DNA from: Pteria penguin
Taxonomy: Eukaryota > Mollusca > Bivalvia > Pterioida > Pteriidae
Length of the DNA stretch: 64,000 nt
Reading direction: 5' to 3'
NCBI GenBank assembly: GCA_035048485.1
Contig: CM068589.1
Coordinates: 3,970,501 to 4,034,500 of the forward strand
Position 1 is the stretch's first letter. The number at the start of each line of letters is the position of its first letter. The position numbers were made by a program, and so were the translations under genes. The notes beneath the pieces were generated by a model that saw only the letters and a program-made list of their open reading frames with translations, was not told the DNA's origin and searched no databases. Of this stretch, positions 1 through 10,339 are shown piece by piece.

Positions 1-272
1 CGTATGCAAAATATTTACTCGGAACTTCCGATGTTGGTTTACAGATGCGATAGGAACTTATGTGACACTCTGGTACACATGAAGACTGACAACGCATAAC
101 TACAAAGTGGGGATAAAAATGTAGCTGTAAAATTTGAATATCAATCGAAATGCCATTTGGGATACAAACAGAAAATAGCATTCACCGTGGTAAAGCTGGC
201 GCATTGTGAAGGCAGGAATTTAATGTACGCGCTTCTCTGTAAAAAAGTAGACATTACGGTTTCTGTAGATGA
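1..272. other. non-coding flank, nothing recognised
   Basis: AT-rich sequence with no exon-like or repeat-like structure that I can support. It borders the first 40-bp minisatellite block. Minus-strand ORFs running into this stretch come from the minisatellite. Confidence 0.5.
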
Positions 273-1056
273 AACGATATAAACTTTGAAGGAGAGGATA
301 CAGGAACACAAACGCGACATATAATATAGAGGAGAGGATACAGTAACACAAAAAAGACATACAATACAAAGAAGGGGATACAGAAACGCAAACACGACAT
401 ACAATATAAAGGAGAGGATACAGGAACACAAAGACAACATACAATATAAAGGACATGATACAGGGACATAAACACCGCATACAATATAAAGTAGATGATG
501 CAGCTACACAAAGACGACATACAATATAAATGAGAGGATACAGGGTCACAAACACGACATACAATATAAAGGAGATGATACAGGAACACAAACACGACAT
601 ACAATATAAGAAGATGATATAGGAGCACAAACACGACATGCAATATAAAGGAAAGGATACAGGGTCACAAACACGACAGATAGTGTAAAGGAGAGGATAC
701 AGGGTCACAAACACGACATACAATATAAAGGAGAGGATACAGGGACATAAACACCACATACAATATAAAGTAGATGATGCAGGAACACAAAGACGACATA
801 CAATATAAATGAGAGGATACAGGGTCACAAACACGACATACAATATAAAGGAGAGGATACAGGAACACAAACACGACATGCAATATATATTTTTTTATTT
901 ATTCCAAATTCAGAATTACATATATACATATGTGTATAACATAGATATATAACAATATATAAATATGCACTGGTATATAATATAGACAACATGCATTTGT
1001 ATGAGTATACAGCAAATAATATTCACAAAATGCATATAAGGAATGAATTTTCTATT
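273..1056. repeat. 40-bp minisatellite block 1 plus AT-rich tail
   Basis: Tandem units of about 40 bp (core acatacaatataaaggagag, then gatacaggaacacaaacacg) run from about 281 to 873. They are followed by a unique AT-rich tail ending in gaatgaattttctatt. Units differ by point changes (cagggtcac, caggaacac, gagatgata). The whole block, array plus tail, recurs at 1057-1877. The unit has no stop codon on the minus strand and 40 is not a multiple of 3, so all three minus frames stay open. This yields long CMSCLCSCILSF-type ORFs that I regard as non-coding. Confidence 0.92.
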
Positions 1057-1877
1057 AACGATATAAACTTTGAAGGAGAGGATACAGGAACACAAACGCG
1101 ACATTTAATATAGAGGAGAGGATACAGTAACACAAAAAAGACATACAATACAAAGAAGGGGACACAGAAACGCAAACACGACATACAATATAAAGGAGAG
1201 GATACAGGAACACAAAGACAACATACAATATAAAGGACATGATACAGGGACATAAACACCGCATACAATATAAAGTAGATGATGCAGGTACACAAAGACG
1301 ACATACAATATAAATGAGAGGATACAGGGTCACAAACACGACATACAATATAAAGGAGAGGATACAGGAACACAAACACGACATGCAATATAAAGGAGAT
1401 GATACAGGAACACAAACACGACATACAATATAAAGGAGGTGATATAGGAGCACAAACACGACATGCAATATAAAGGAGAGGTTACAGGGTCACAAACACG
1501 ACAGATAATGTAAAGGAGAGGATACAGGGTCACAAACACGACATACAATATAAAGGAGAGGATACAGGGACATAAACACCACATACAATATAAAGTAGAT
1601 GATGCAGGAACACAAAGACGACATACAATATAAATGAGAGGATACAGGGTCACAAACACGACATACAATATAAAGGAGAGGATACAGGAACACAAACACG
1701 ACATGAAATATTTTTTTTTATTTATTCCAAATTCAGAATTACATATATACATATGTGTATAACATAGATATATAACAATATATAAATATGCACTGGTATA
1801 TAATATAGACAACATGCATTTGTATGAGTATACAGCAAATAATATTCACAAAATGCATATAAGGAATGAATTTTCTA
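1057..1877. repeat. duplicated copy of minisatellite block 1
   Basis: This starts with the same aacgatataaactttgaagg junction as position 273, repeats the 40-bp array with about one extra unit, and ends with the same AT-rich tail (tattccaaattcagaattac and following). The duplication therefore took in both the array and its single-copy flank, giving a higher-order unit of about 0.8 kb in direct orientation. Confidence 0.9.
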
Positions 1878-2095
1878 TTACATTCACCAATATACTGGTA
1901 TATATGATTAGCTATATAGTCAACAGCTTTATTGAATTTGGTAATTTTATTAATCTGCTAGAAATGAAATATCGCAGATTAATTAAAGGAAGGAAAGAAA
2001 GGATAAGGAGGAGTAAAGAGATAGAAAAAAGAAAGGAGAAGACTGTTTAAGACTGAAAGGATCCCTAATTATACAAGCATATACCTAGTATATTT

Positions 2096-3601
2096 CTAAA
2101 TTTCTAATGCCAACTTCCATTTTTCATAAATAATTTGAAATATATGAAGATGTTGTTCTTTGACAGCGATACTTTGATAAACAAAATATAATTTTCTAAG
2201 CAATATTTTCAAAGAATTCAAAGTTGGTACAGTTTTATTACATTTCATAGTATAGATATAATATTTTATATAGAGTAACATTAAAGCATTCACTTTGGGT
2301 ATATTATCTGTTCCAAGTAAAACATTTCTTTTCCCTAACTCTAAATCAATAGAATATTGTATTAACCAGTTTTCAACATTATTTAAGAAATTTTGTATAT
2401 ATTCACATTGCCAAAGAATATGAATAAGAGTTTCTTCCTCCATGTGACAGAAAGTACACAAAGGACTGTCAAGAATACCTATTTCATGAGCAAATTTATT
2501 TGTTGTTAAGATAAAATGATTAATTCTATACTGAAACCAGAGAAGTTTTGAATCTTTAGTCAAATTAAATGGATTTAAGTAAATTTGTTCCCATTCAGTT
2601 TGGTCTATATTAAAAAAGATATTTTCCCATTTCCTCTGTGATTTCGGTATACAATGATTTTTCTTAAGAATTTCATACATGTCTTTTGACCCAGATTTAC
2701 TCTTAATGATATATTTAATTTTATCCAAAATCCAAGGTCCATAACTTTTACTCTCAAGATTTCGAATATTATTATTATGAAATATTTTCTTTATTGCTGA
2801 AATAATTCCATTGTATTCTAAGAAGTTACATTCTGGAATACTGAATTTATGTTGAATTTCATTATATGTATAGAATTGACCATTATCATTTAACAGATCA
2901 CTGACATATAATATATTTTGTTCATACCATTTTTTATACCAAACACTATTTCCCCCAATTTGTATACTTTCATTCAACCATAATTCAGTTCTCATTACTT
3001 TTATTGAAATACTATCTGTATTAGAAATGTCGTATATCTTTTGTTTATCTAAACGTGTTTTCCAAGCTTGTAAAACATCTTTCCAAAATTGATTACTGAT
3101 TTTATTAATACAAAATTTTATATAATCAGTTCCACAATCAAAGAGTAGGTTCATTTTAATGTTGCGCAGTAAAAAGTTTTGCCATATACCATCTTGATTC
3201 AAAATTCTTCTTATCCATGTTGTTTTAAGTGCTGAAATATATGCTTTTAGATCTATCATATTTAAACCACCTTCTTCATTAGATTTAGTTATAATGTTTC
3301 TTGCTATTTTATCTGGTTTATTTTGCCACAAAACTTGATGTAATAAAGTATTTATTTCATTTAAGAAATCAACTGGTGGATCAGGTAAAGATAAAAATAG
3401 ATGGTTAAACTGTGAAATAATTAGTGTTTTAATAAGAGTAATATATCCAATAGGATTAAGCTTTCTCTTTTGCCATTGTTTAATTATTGAAGTGATTTTC
3501 TGTAACCTGGCACTATAATTCAATTCACAAATATTATCTAGATTAACATCAAATTCTATCCCCAAAAGCTTAAAACTAGTTTTCCCCACAATAAATTCCA
3601 T
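2096..3601 (-). pseudogene. LINE ORF2, C-terminal region
   Basis: This is a 501-codon open segment with FKLLGIEFD and IKTLIISQFNHLFLSLP, typical of the region after an L1 RT, and a knuckle CTFCHMEEETLIHILWQC (C-x2-C-x8-H-x4-C). The upstream 25 or so codons (about 3585-3660) read correctly only in another frame, so two compensating slips lie there. The long intact stretch suggests that the element is not very old. Confidence 0.87.
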
Positions 3602-3631
3602 TCTTCACACATTTTGTCATTACTATATTTT

Positions 3632-4465
3632 TTATTTCCTATCAAAATTATTTGTGTTTTTTTCGAAATTTACCTTCAGACCCGATATATTTTCAAACCA
3701 TTTTAACGCTAAAAGCGATTCTGATAATGATTCTTCATTGCCATTAAGAATTAGTGATGTATCGTCCGCATATTGCGAGATCTTATATTCTAATCTATCT
3801 ACAGTGATTCCTTTAATTTTAGGGTTATTTCTTATCTTAATTGAAAGAATCTCGGCACAAATAATAAATAAATACGGCGAAATTGGATCGCCCTGTCTAC
3901 AACCGCGGCTTGGGTTAAAATAATCAGACAAGTTACCCCCTGGTTCAATCTGGATTTTATATTAGTGTAAGAGACCTTCACCCATTTTTGATAGAATTTC
4001 CAAACCCCAAAATATCCAACAATTATATAAAAAGTCCCATGATATCGAATCAAAAGCTTTCTCAAAATCTATGAATAAAAGTAGACCTGGTATATCTTGA
4101 TTTTCAGTATATTCCATAATGTCATATATTAATCGCGTATTTTCCCCGATATACCTCCCAGCTATGAATCCATTTTGCTCTTTACTAATAAGTTTGTCGA
4201 AAACCGTTTTGATACGATTGGCTATTGCACCTGAACCCAATTTATAAACTATATTCAAAAGAGTTATAGGTCTCCAATTTTTTATAAAGTGTCTTGCTTT
4301 ATTATCTTTGGGAATACACGTAATAATGCCTTCGCTTTGTGTTACAGATAATTCCCCAGTTTCAAAACCATAGTTTAAAGAATTTACAATTAAGGTTTTT
4401 AACTGTAACCAAAAAAATTTAAAGGGACTCCGAAGTAAATCCATCAGACCCAGGGCTTTTATCAT
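3632..4465 (-). pseudogene. LINE ORF2, reverse transcriptase core
   Basis: RT motifs appear in the expected order: NWRPITLLN, then FIDFEKAFDSISW (first catalytic Asp), then GCRQGDPISPYLF, then QYADDTSLIL (catalytic YADD). All lie in one frame. An in-frame TAA at 3962-3964 interrupts the segment between the first Asp block and the RQGDP block. Near 3660 the frame slips at an A-rich run. Confidence 0.9.
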
Positions 4466-5525
4466 TTTTCATGTTTTTTAATACTGTATGAATTTCATGT
4501 TCTGTTAACTTCCCCTCTAGGTTATCTGACTCAATATCAGTAAGTTTAGTAACATTGCATTCACTTAATTCCTCCTCTAAATTATAATTGGATAAGATTT
4601 CTTTTGCAGAATATAAATTAGCATAAAAGTTTTTAGCCTCTGTTAAAATCTCTTTTTGATCAGTAATTACATCACCATTTTCCTTTTGCAACTTTGAAAT
4701 AATTTTATTAGTATAATTTCTTGATTCTAGGTGACAAAAGTATTTTGTTGGTTTTTCACCTTCTAAAATCCATTGAGCACGAGATCTTATTAAATTCCCT
4801 TTTAGCTTTTCTTTTCTTATATCTTCTAAATCATTTTTCTTTCTATCTAATTCCTCTTTATTCTCATCTGTCATAATTTCTTCTAACTGTTTAATTTCTT
4901 TTATTAAATTATTTTCTATAAGAACTCTTTGCTTTTTTTTATGACTTGCATATGATATTGTAATGCCCCTTATTTCCATCAATAAAGTTTCCACCAGCAA
5001 TTGATCATTAATAGTGAATTGCAATGTTTCAATATTTTCAATATTTTCAGGATTATACACAGGCAGCATATATTGTTGTTTTATTTCTATGATCTTTCTT
5101 TTAACATTATCAACATAAGTTTTATCATACAACAGCGAATTATTAAATTTCCATAGACCCTTTCCTTTTTTAAATTCATTAAACTTCAGGAGTAATCTTA
5201 TCATTGAGTGATCTGATCTGTAACTGATATCGATTTCACAATTCAATGTATTTGGTAACAAATTTTCTGAGATAAGAAAGAAATCTAGTCTTGCCTGTTT
5301 TAAAGGTGTTTTCTTTCTCCATGTGAATCTTTTAATATTACCATTAATTACTCTAAATGGATCGACAAAATTTTGTTCATTCATTATTTTTAACACAGTT
5401 TCTCTAGCCTTTGGGTTATTGACATACAAATACTTATAGTAATCAATATCTGTATCTAAAACTAGATTAAAATCTCCACATAGTATTTGACATTCATTAT
5501 TCCAGTTATTCATTATATCTTCCAC
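4419..5525 (-). pseudogene. LINE ORF2, rest of endonuclease and linker to RT
   Basis: The 368-codon segment carries the endonuclease motifs CGDFNLV and YRSDHSMI, the GDFN and SDH signatures of exonuclease/endonuclease/phosphatase folds. A Lys/Glu-rich, probably coiled-coil stretch follows. It ends with LKNMKNDKSPGSDGFT, the conserved entry to non-LTR reverse transcriptases. The RT itself continues in a different frame from 4465, so a frameshift separates endonuclease and polymerase. Confidence 0.87.
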
Positions 5526-5592
5526 CTGTCTGTAAAATTCTGGTTTATCTGCATTAGGACCATAAATATTGGCTAAAGTAATTTTTTTTATT

Positions 5593-5889
5593 TTATACCT
5601 GTAACTCTATAATAATTAAGTTACCATTATTCTCTTTGTATACATTATTAATTTTATATTCAAAATTATTGTTAAAAAGAATACAAACTCCACGTGAATT
5701 TGACGAGAATGAGTTAAAACACACATTAAAACCCCATTCATTTCTTATTAAGTCTTCTTTTTCCCTAGTAAAATGTGTATCTTGTAAACAATACACATTC
5801 GCGTTTTTACTTTTAAGATATCTGAAGACATCTTTACGTTTATTAAAATCACCCAATCCTTGGCAATTTACGCTTATTATTTCAAACAT
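5593..5889 (-). pseudogene. LINE ORF2, start of endonuclease domain
   Basis: The 98-codon segment begins MFEIISVNCQGLGD, the usual start of an L1-type AP-endonuclease domain. It contains LQDTHF, at the place of the catalytic glutamate motif (often QETH in L1), and RGVCILFN. The domain would nick the target DNA to prime reverse transcription. The frame closes after about 98 codons and continues in another frame from 5525 down, so this is a remnant. Confidence 0.82.
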
Positions 5890-5890
5890 A

Positions 5891-6029
5891 GTGATGAATA
5901 TAATAACTATAATATATACATGCTACATCATCATAACCTACTCTTAGCTTCCATTTATTTTTAACATAGCTGACCATTTTCAATTCCGTTGGCATTGACA
6001 ATTGACAATTTTGAATAGGGATGTTACAA
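5891..6029. other. 5' flank of LINE, nothing recognised
   Basis: Short AT-rich stretch between the LINE start codon and the first 44-bp direct repeat. No promoter or ORF1 signal is visible. Confidence 0.4.
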
Positions 6030-6073
6030 ATGCATAAATAGTGAATTAGACTGTAAAGAAGAAAAATAGTATA
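6030..6073. repeat. 44-bp direct repeat, left copy
   Basis: The sequence beginning atgcataaatagtgaattag recurs exactly at 7231-7274 in the same orientation. The two copies bracket about 1.16 kb of low-complexity DNA. Confidence 0.9.
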
Positions 6074-6112
6074 CACTACTGGGTCCAAAAACCCCTGAGA
6101 ATCCCGTTTTTC

Positions 6113-6325
6113 ACTGCAAAACTCTGCAACACCCTGAAAAACTCTGAAAAACACTGAAGTCTGCCTGAAAAACACTGAAAAACTCTGACAGCCCTGATAA
6201 ACACTGAAAAACTCTGAAGTCTACCCTGAAAAACACTGACGACCCTGAAAAACTCTGAAAAACCCTGACGCCACTGAAAAACTCTGCAAAACTCTGAAAA
6301 ATCCTGAAAAACACTGACACCTACT
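6113..6325. repeat. short-period tandem repeat (CTGAAAAAC type)
   Basis: About twenty near-tandem 9-11 bp units of the form ctgaaaaac, ctgaaaaact and ctgcaaaact. The purine bias is strong on this strand. Minus-strand FRVFQSFSG-type ORFs here are by-products of the repeat. Confidence 0.88.
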
Positions 6326-6835
6326 GCGATGCCCTCCGGCCGTGCGATCGCGGCCTCGCGTACTTCTATACGGTCCCTTTTATAATATAAGCCCTTAAAA
6401 TGGTTCGCTGTTATCTATATATGACCTTTAATAAGTATTAAATGTGATGAATTTATAAGCGGGGAATAAGAAAAAAAACCGCATTTTTTACCATTTGTCA
6501 AGGACTTATTTTAACGATTTTTATAGATAAAATTACTAAGATATTATTGTTCCTATTCTGACTTACGTTTGTAAGATGATCTTTACATTTGCAGTTTAAT
6601 AAATCACATGAATTACTCACTTAGCAAAAACAATTTTATTGACACAGGACTTTCCAGCGCGATGTCACTTGTTTTATTGATCGACTTAAAGAAAGGAAGA
6701 AGAATGAAACAAACAAACAAACGAACGAACAAATAATCTAACTACAGCAGTAGCATGTTCCTTAACATCGTTGTTTCATAGAGGTGCATTAAGGGAGGGG
6801 AAATAAGTACAAAATATAGAACAAGACATTTTAAA
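6326..6835. other. no gene; AT-rich with a short GC patch
   Basis: A GC-rich patch around 6325-6365 (gcgatgccctccggccgtgc) follows the tandem repeat. After that come AT-rich sequence and a caaacaaacaaacgaacg microsatellite near 6712-6735. I see nothing coding. Confidence 0.5.
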
Positions 6836-6837
6836 AT

Positions 6838-6876
<39 letters not shown>

Positions 6877-7016
6877 TAATACAAGCACTATTTTTCCGTA
6901 CCGTAACATTTCGACCAGCGGCCTTACTCGGCGGACCTCATTTATTTATTTATTTATTTTCTTATTTATTTATTATTTATTTATTTATTTAATTATTAAT
7001 TCATCTATTTATTTAT
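6836..7016. repeat. (TTTA)n microsatellite, two tracts
   Basis: A TTTA tract covers about 6836-6878 and a second, imperfect tract about 6940-7016. They are separated by a GC-rich island (ccgtaccgtaacatttcgac and following). Confidence 0.9.
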
Positions 7017-7230
7017 AATAAGAACATTAAACTTTTCTGTACGAAAAAAATACATCAAACTAAATTTAATAAAAATAATAAGATTTTAAAAAATCGATAG
7101 ACGAAGTTTACAGAAAACGCATAGTTTTAATTGTAAATAGATAAATAAATACAGAAAAAAAGAAATAATTAATTCTATATATCCCTATCAATCATTTTAA
7201 TAACACATAATGATTGATGTTTATTATATG

Positions 7231-7274
7231 ATGCATAAATAGTGAATTAGACTGTAAAGAAGAAAAATAGTATA
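7231..7274. repeat. 44-bp direct repeat, right copy
   Basis: Exact second copy of the 6030-6073 repeat, in the same orientation. Confidence 0.9.
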
Positions 7275-7718
7275 TATAAGATATTTGACTAACCTAATCA
7301 TGTTCAAAACAAGACGTTGAAGGTGTACAAGAATGGACACAATTATCTCTGTTGATCTTATTTTACAAAATTCAAAAACACATTGTTGCATCATCATTAC
7401 CGGATGTGTATGCAAGGATGGCAAATCAGGGAAACGAGTATGGTCTGGGCCAAATGTTAACATTCGGATTACCTTCTTTTATACACAACTATATCACATC
7501 ATATATACTAAATTACTTAATATAAATGTATATACACTTGAAAGTATTATACATGAACCGCATGGCTGAATTGCAAAGCAATTGTGACATTTTAAAATTT
7601 ATATATACCTGTATACGAGTTATCCGTACCAGAAACTAAATTCAACGGACAACCAGAAACTTATCTAAACTGTTGACTGACAGACAGACAGACAGACAAA
7701 GTTAATCCATAAACCGTA
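7275..7718. other. no gene recognised
   Basis: AT-rich DNA with a (gaca)n tract near 7678-7697, immediately before the third minisatellite. Short ORFs on both strands overlap one another and have no recognisable motif. Confidence 0.5.
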
Positions 7719-8560
7719 TTGCAATATAAAGGAGAGGATAAAGGAACAGAAACGCGACATACGATATAAAGGAGAGGATACAGGAACACAAACACGACAT
7801 ACAATATAAAGGAGAGGATACAGGAACACAAGTACGACATACAATATAAAGGAGATGATATAGGAGCACAAACACGACATACAATATAAAGGAGAGGATA
7901 CAGGGTCACAAACACGACAAATAATGTAAAGGAACACAAACGCGACATACGATATAAAGGAGAGGATACAGGAACACAAACACGACATACAATATAAAGG
8001 AGAGGATACAGGAACACAAAGACGACATACGATATAAAGGAGAGGATACAGGAACACAAACAAGACATACAATATAAAGGAGAGGATACAGGAACACAAA
8101 GACGACATACGATATAAAGGAGAGGATACAGGAACACAAACACGACATACAATATAAAGGAGAGGATACAGGAACACAAAGACGACATACGATATAAAGG
8201 AGAGGATACAGGAACACAAACACGACATACAATATAAAGGAGATGATATAGGAGCACAAACACGACATACAATATAAAGGAGAGGATACAGGGTCACAAA
8301 CACGACAAATAATGTAAAGGAGAGGATAAAGGAACACAAACGCGACATACGATATAAAGGAGAGGATACAGGAACACAAACACGACATACAATATAAAGG
8401 AGAGGATACAGGAACACAAAGACGACATACGATATAAAGGAGAGGATACAGGAACACAAACACGGCATACAATATAAAGGAGATGATATAGGAGCACAAA
8501 CACGACATGCAATATAAAGGAGAGGATACAGGAACACAAACGCGACATACAATATAAAAA
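7719..8560. repeat. 40-bp minisatellite block 2 (about 21 units)
   Basis: Same 40-bp family as at 273-1877, here more homogeneous. Adjacent units alternate between cacgacatacaatataaagg and gacgacatacgatataaagg, suggesting expansion by multi-unit blocks. All three minus-strand frames are open over most of the array (up to about 325 codons), for the reason given at the first block. Confidence 0.93.
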
Positions 8561-8670
8561 AGATAAACCCATAATGAGACACTTTACTAACCATAACGCA
8601 AGGGATCTTGGAGTAAACATACTTGTGAGACCCAATGAACACGTGAAACGTTATAGACTAGGCTATCATC

Positions 8671-8671
<1 letters not shown>

Positions 8672-8705
<34 letters not shown>

Positions 8706-8724
8706 GATCATTATTATTATTATA
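8672..8724. repeat. (ATT)n microsatellite
   Basis: Consecutive att units with one interruption (atgatc). Confidence 0.92.
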
Positions 8725-9115
8725 ACGGTTTATTATGTAAAAATGACGCTATATATCGTTTACGTTGTTTTCGTGTTATTACGCGAAATATTATATAAGA
8801 GTAAGTTATGATATCATTGTAGTTAACATGATGTCATTAAAATGTAATGATGGATTTTAAATAAGTGTTGAACAAATTTTCATTTTTTCCCTTGATAAAA
8901 GTCCTGGAGGCCGAAAGGTGTAAAAGAGTGTTGTCATTTCTTTATGCTTAGAACAAGACAGCTTAACAGTCATGTCACTGATGCCTCTTCGTGTAATTAA
9001 AGTGAAACGGTAAATCCAGCATTTGAACGATGATTTTCATTTCAATTGGGCGCTTTATATCGATGCTGTAACTGCATTATATATATGTGCTGTGTCAATA
9101 TATTAAATATTAGAA

Positions 9116-9116
<1 letters not shown>

Positions 9117-9179
<63 letters not shown>
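9117..9179. repeat. (TA)n microsatellite
   Basis: About 30 uninterrupted TA units. Confidence 0.95.
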
Positions 9180-9180
<1 letters not shown>

Positions 9181-10195
9181 CAATGCGCACTTCGACAAAT
9201 GATGTCTCCTCCGTGAATTCTTATAACATATATTTGAAGAGTGGAGTTGAACAAAATTGTCTAAAAAGGGATCCAAAAATCAATCTACGGAGAGAAATAT
9301 GGGTGGGTGAGATTCTCCCTAGTTTTAAAGTGATTTACAAAATTTTTAGTATATATTTCAGATGAGTACCAAAGCACTTTACACTTAAATGCCTTCGTAA
9401 CACCTGATCAAACTGAAGTCCATATTCATACATAAGATATAATTATATGCACCGTTAACAGTAACGATGAAATTAATCAATATGATATAAACATTGCTAA
9501 ACATTTCAACCTCAGTGATGAAATATTTTTAGGTCCCTGAACTGCTGTGCGCAAAATGCGTATACAGTGATCTTTTTTTTCAAAATTACCCTTATTAAAA
9601 TTCCATATAATTCATTATTTGTATATTCATATTTCAGTGTATTTCAGTTTCGTTGTAATATTTTAGTACGAGATATGCTTTACCCTTTGGTACTTCATTG
9701 TGGTTTACTAAATTTAACATGCCACAACCCCATAAAAACCCGCGAACTATCATCCCAAAATTAAATAAATTACCAGTCGGATAAATACAGTTCGTACAAA
9801 CAGTTCATAGATAATAAGGGAGAAAGGGTCATGGTCATTCAAAATGTAGAAATGTCGATTTTGTATCGTGTCTGACATTGACGCACCTATTATATCTGTA
9901 AATACACTCATTCAGCAGCAATATTATCCAAGTGGTTCAAACAAACTAAACGTTACCCTGGTTGTCTGATGATTTTTTAAGATTTGAGAATGGCTGGTGT
10001 ATAAGTATTAATATGAAAGAAAACAGAAGAAATCTGACAAAGCAGTATGATACAAATCACAAAAAACATGAAGTACATTTGATTTTTTCACAAATTGATA
10101 TACCTGTTGATAATCTAATACACTCCATGCCGGGAAATATCTCATTAAATTGAAAAGCTTTCTTCAGTGACTTATCAATGTAATTCTCGTTTCAG

Positions 10196-10339
10196 ATTGC
10201 CCTCTATTTCTTATAAACAACACATCTGACTTCCACCTCGAGTTATGGAGTTGCACATACAATACACCATTATATAGTAGTATATGCAGGGATAAATTAC
10301 TTCCAGATACGCCTTACTCAACTAACAAACTTTACAAAC
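10196..10339 (+). CDS. gene A ectodomain exon (homologue of gene B exon 2)
   Basis: 144 nt, phase 1 at both ends. The acceptor is tctcgtttcag and the donor gtaagt. It encodes CPLFLINNTSDF, then LWSCTYN, SICRDKLLPDTPYS and NKLYK. Gene B exon 2 matches at CP.F.INNTS, at the internal Cys, at IC.D.LLP and at Y..N.LYK. Confidence 0.78.

Larger units (their letters stand above)
2060..5890 (-). mobile_element. broken L1/Tx1-type LINE retrotransposon (ORF2)
   Basis: Read on the minus strand, the element has an apurinic endonuclease-like domain, then a reverse transcriptase, then a C-terminal region with a CCHC-like knuckle. That is the ORF2 order of L1-superfamily LINEs. The reading frame starts with an ATG at 5889 and ends with a TAG at 2096. 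It is broken at several points: frame changes near 5530-5600, around 4420-4465 and twice near 3585-3660, plus an in-frame TAA at 3962. No ORF1 is seen upstream, so the copy is 5'-truncated or ORF1 has decayed. The 3' end is unclear; a purine-rich stretch (1985-2045) lies just beyond the stop. Assignment to L1 or Tx1 is inferred from domain order and motif style. Confidence 0.88.
8561..10195. other. upstream of gene A; no exon supported
   Basis: This is where 5' exons of gene A would be expected. I searched for a counterpart of gene B exon 1 (pattern C..YHC..C with phase-1 splice sites) and for a signal-peptide exon, and found none convincing. The stretch holds an ATT microsatellite (8672-8724), a long TA microsatellite (9117-9179) and, at 10018-10075, an inverted decayed copy of the dispersed repeat also seen at 18085-18140 and 26961-27080. 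Confidence 0.5.

Noticed and set aside
141..1815. Many overlapping minus-strand ORFs of 60-220 codons (Cys/Tyr-rich repeats)
   Set aside because: All lie in the 40-bp minisatellite. The same DNA is open in all three minus frames, so the openness reflects lack of stop codons in the repeat unit and not coding.
7661..8642. 325-codon minus-strand ORF
   Set aside because: The third minisatellite block. Competing frames of 200 codons overlap it and the unit length is not a multiple of 3.
9567..9764. Possible gene A counterpart of gene B exon 1 (C...HC...C...IKT pattern near 9645-9750)
   Set aside because: Cys spacing does not match, there is no GT donor after the IKT-like end, and the acceptor phase does not fit. 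Kept only as a weak possibility.
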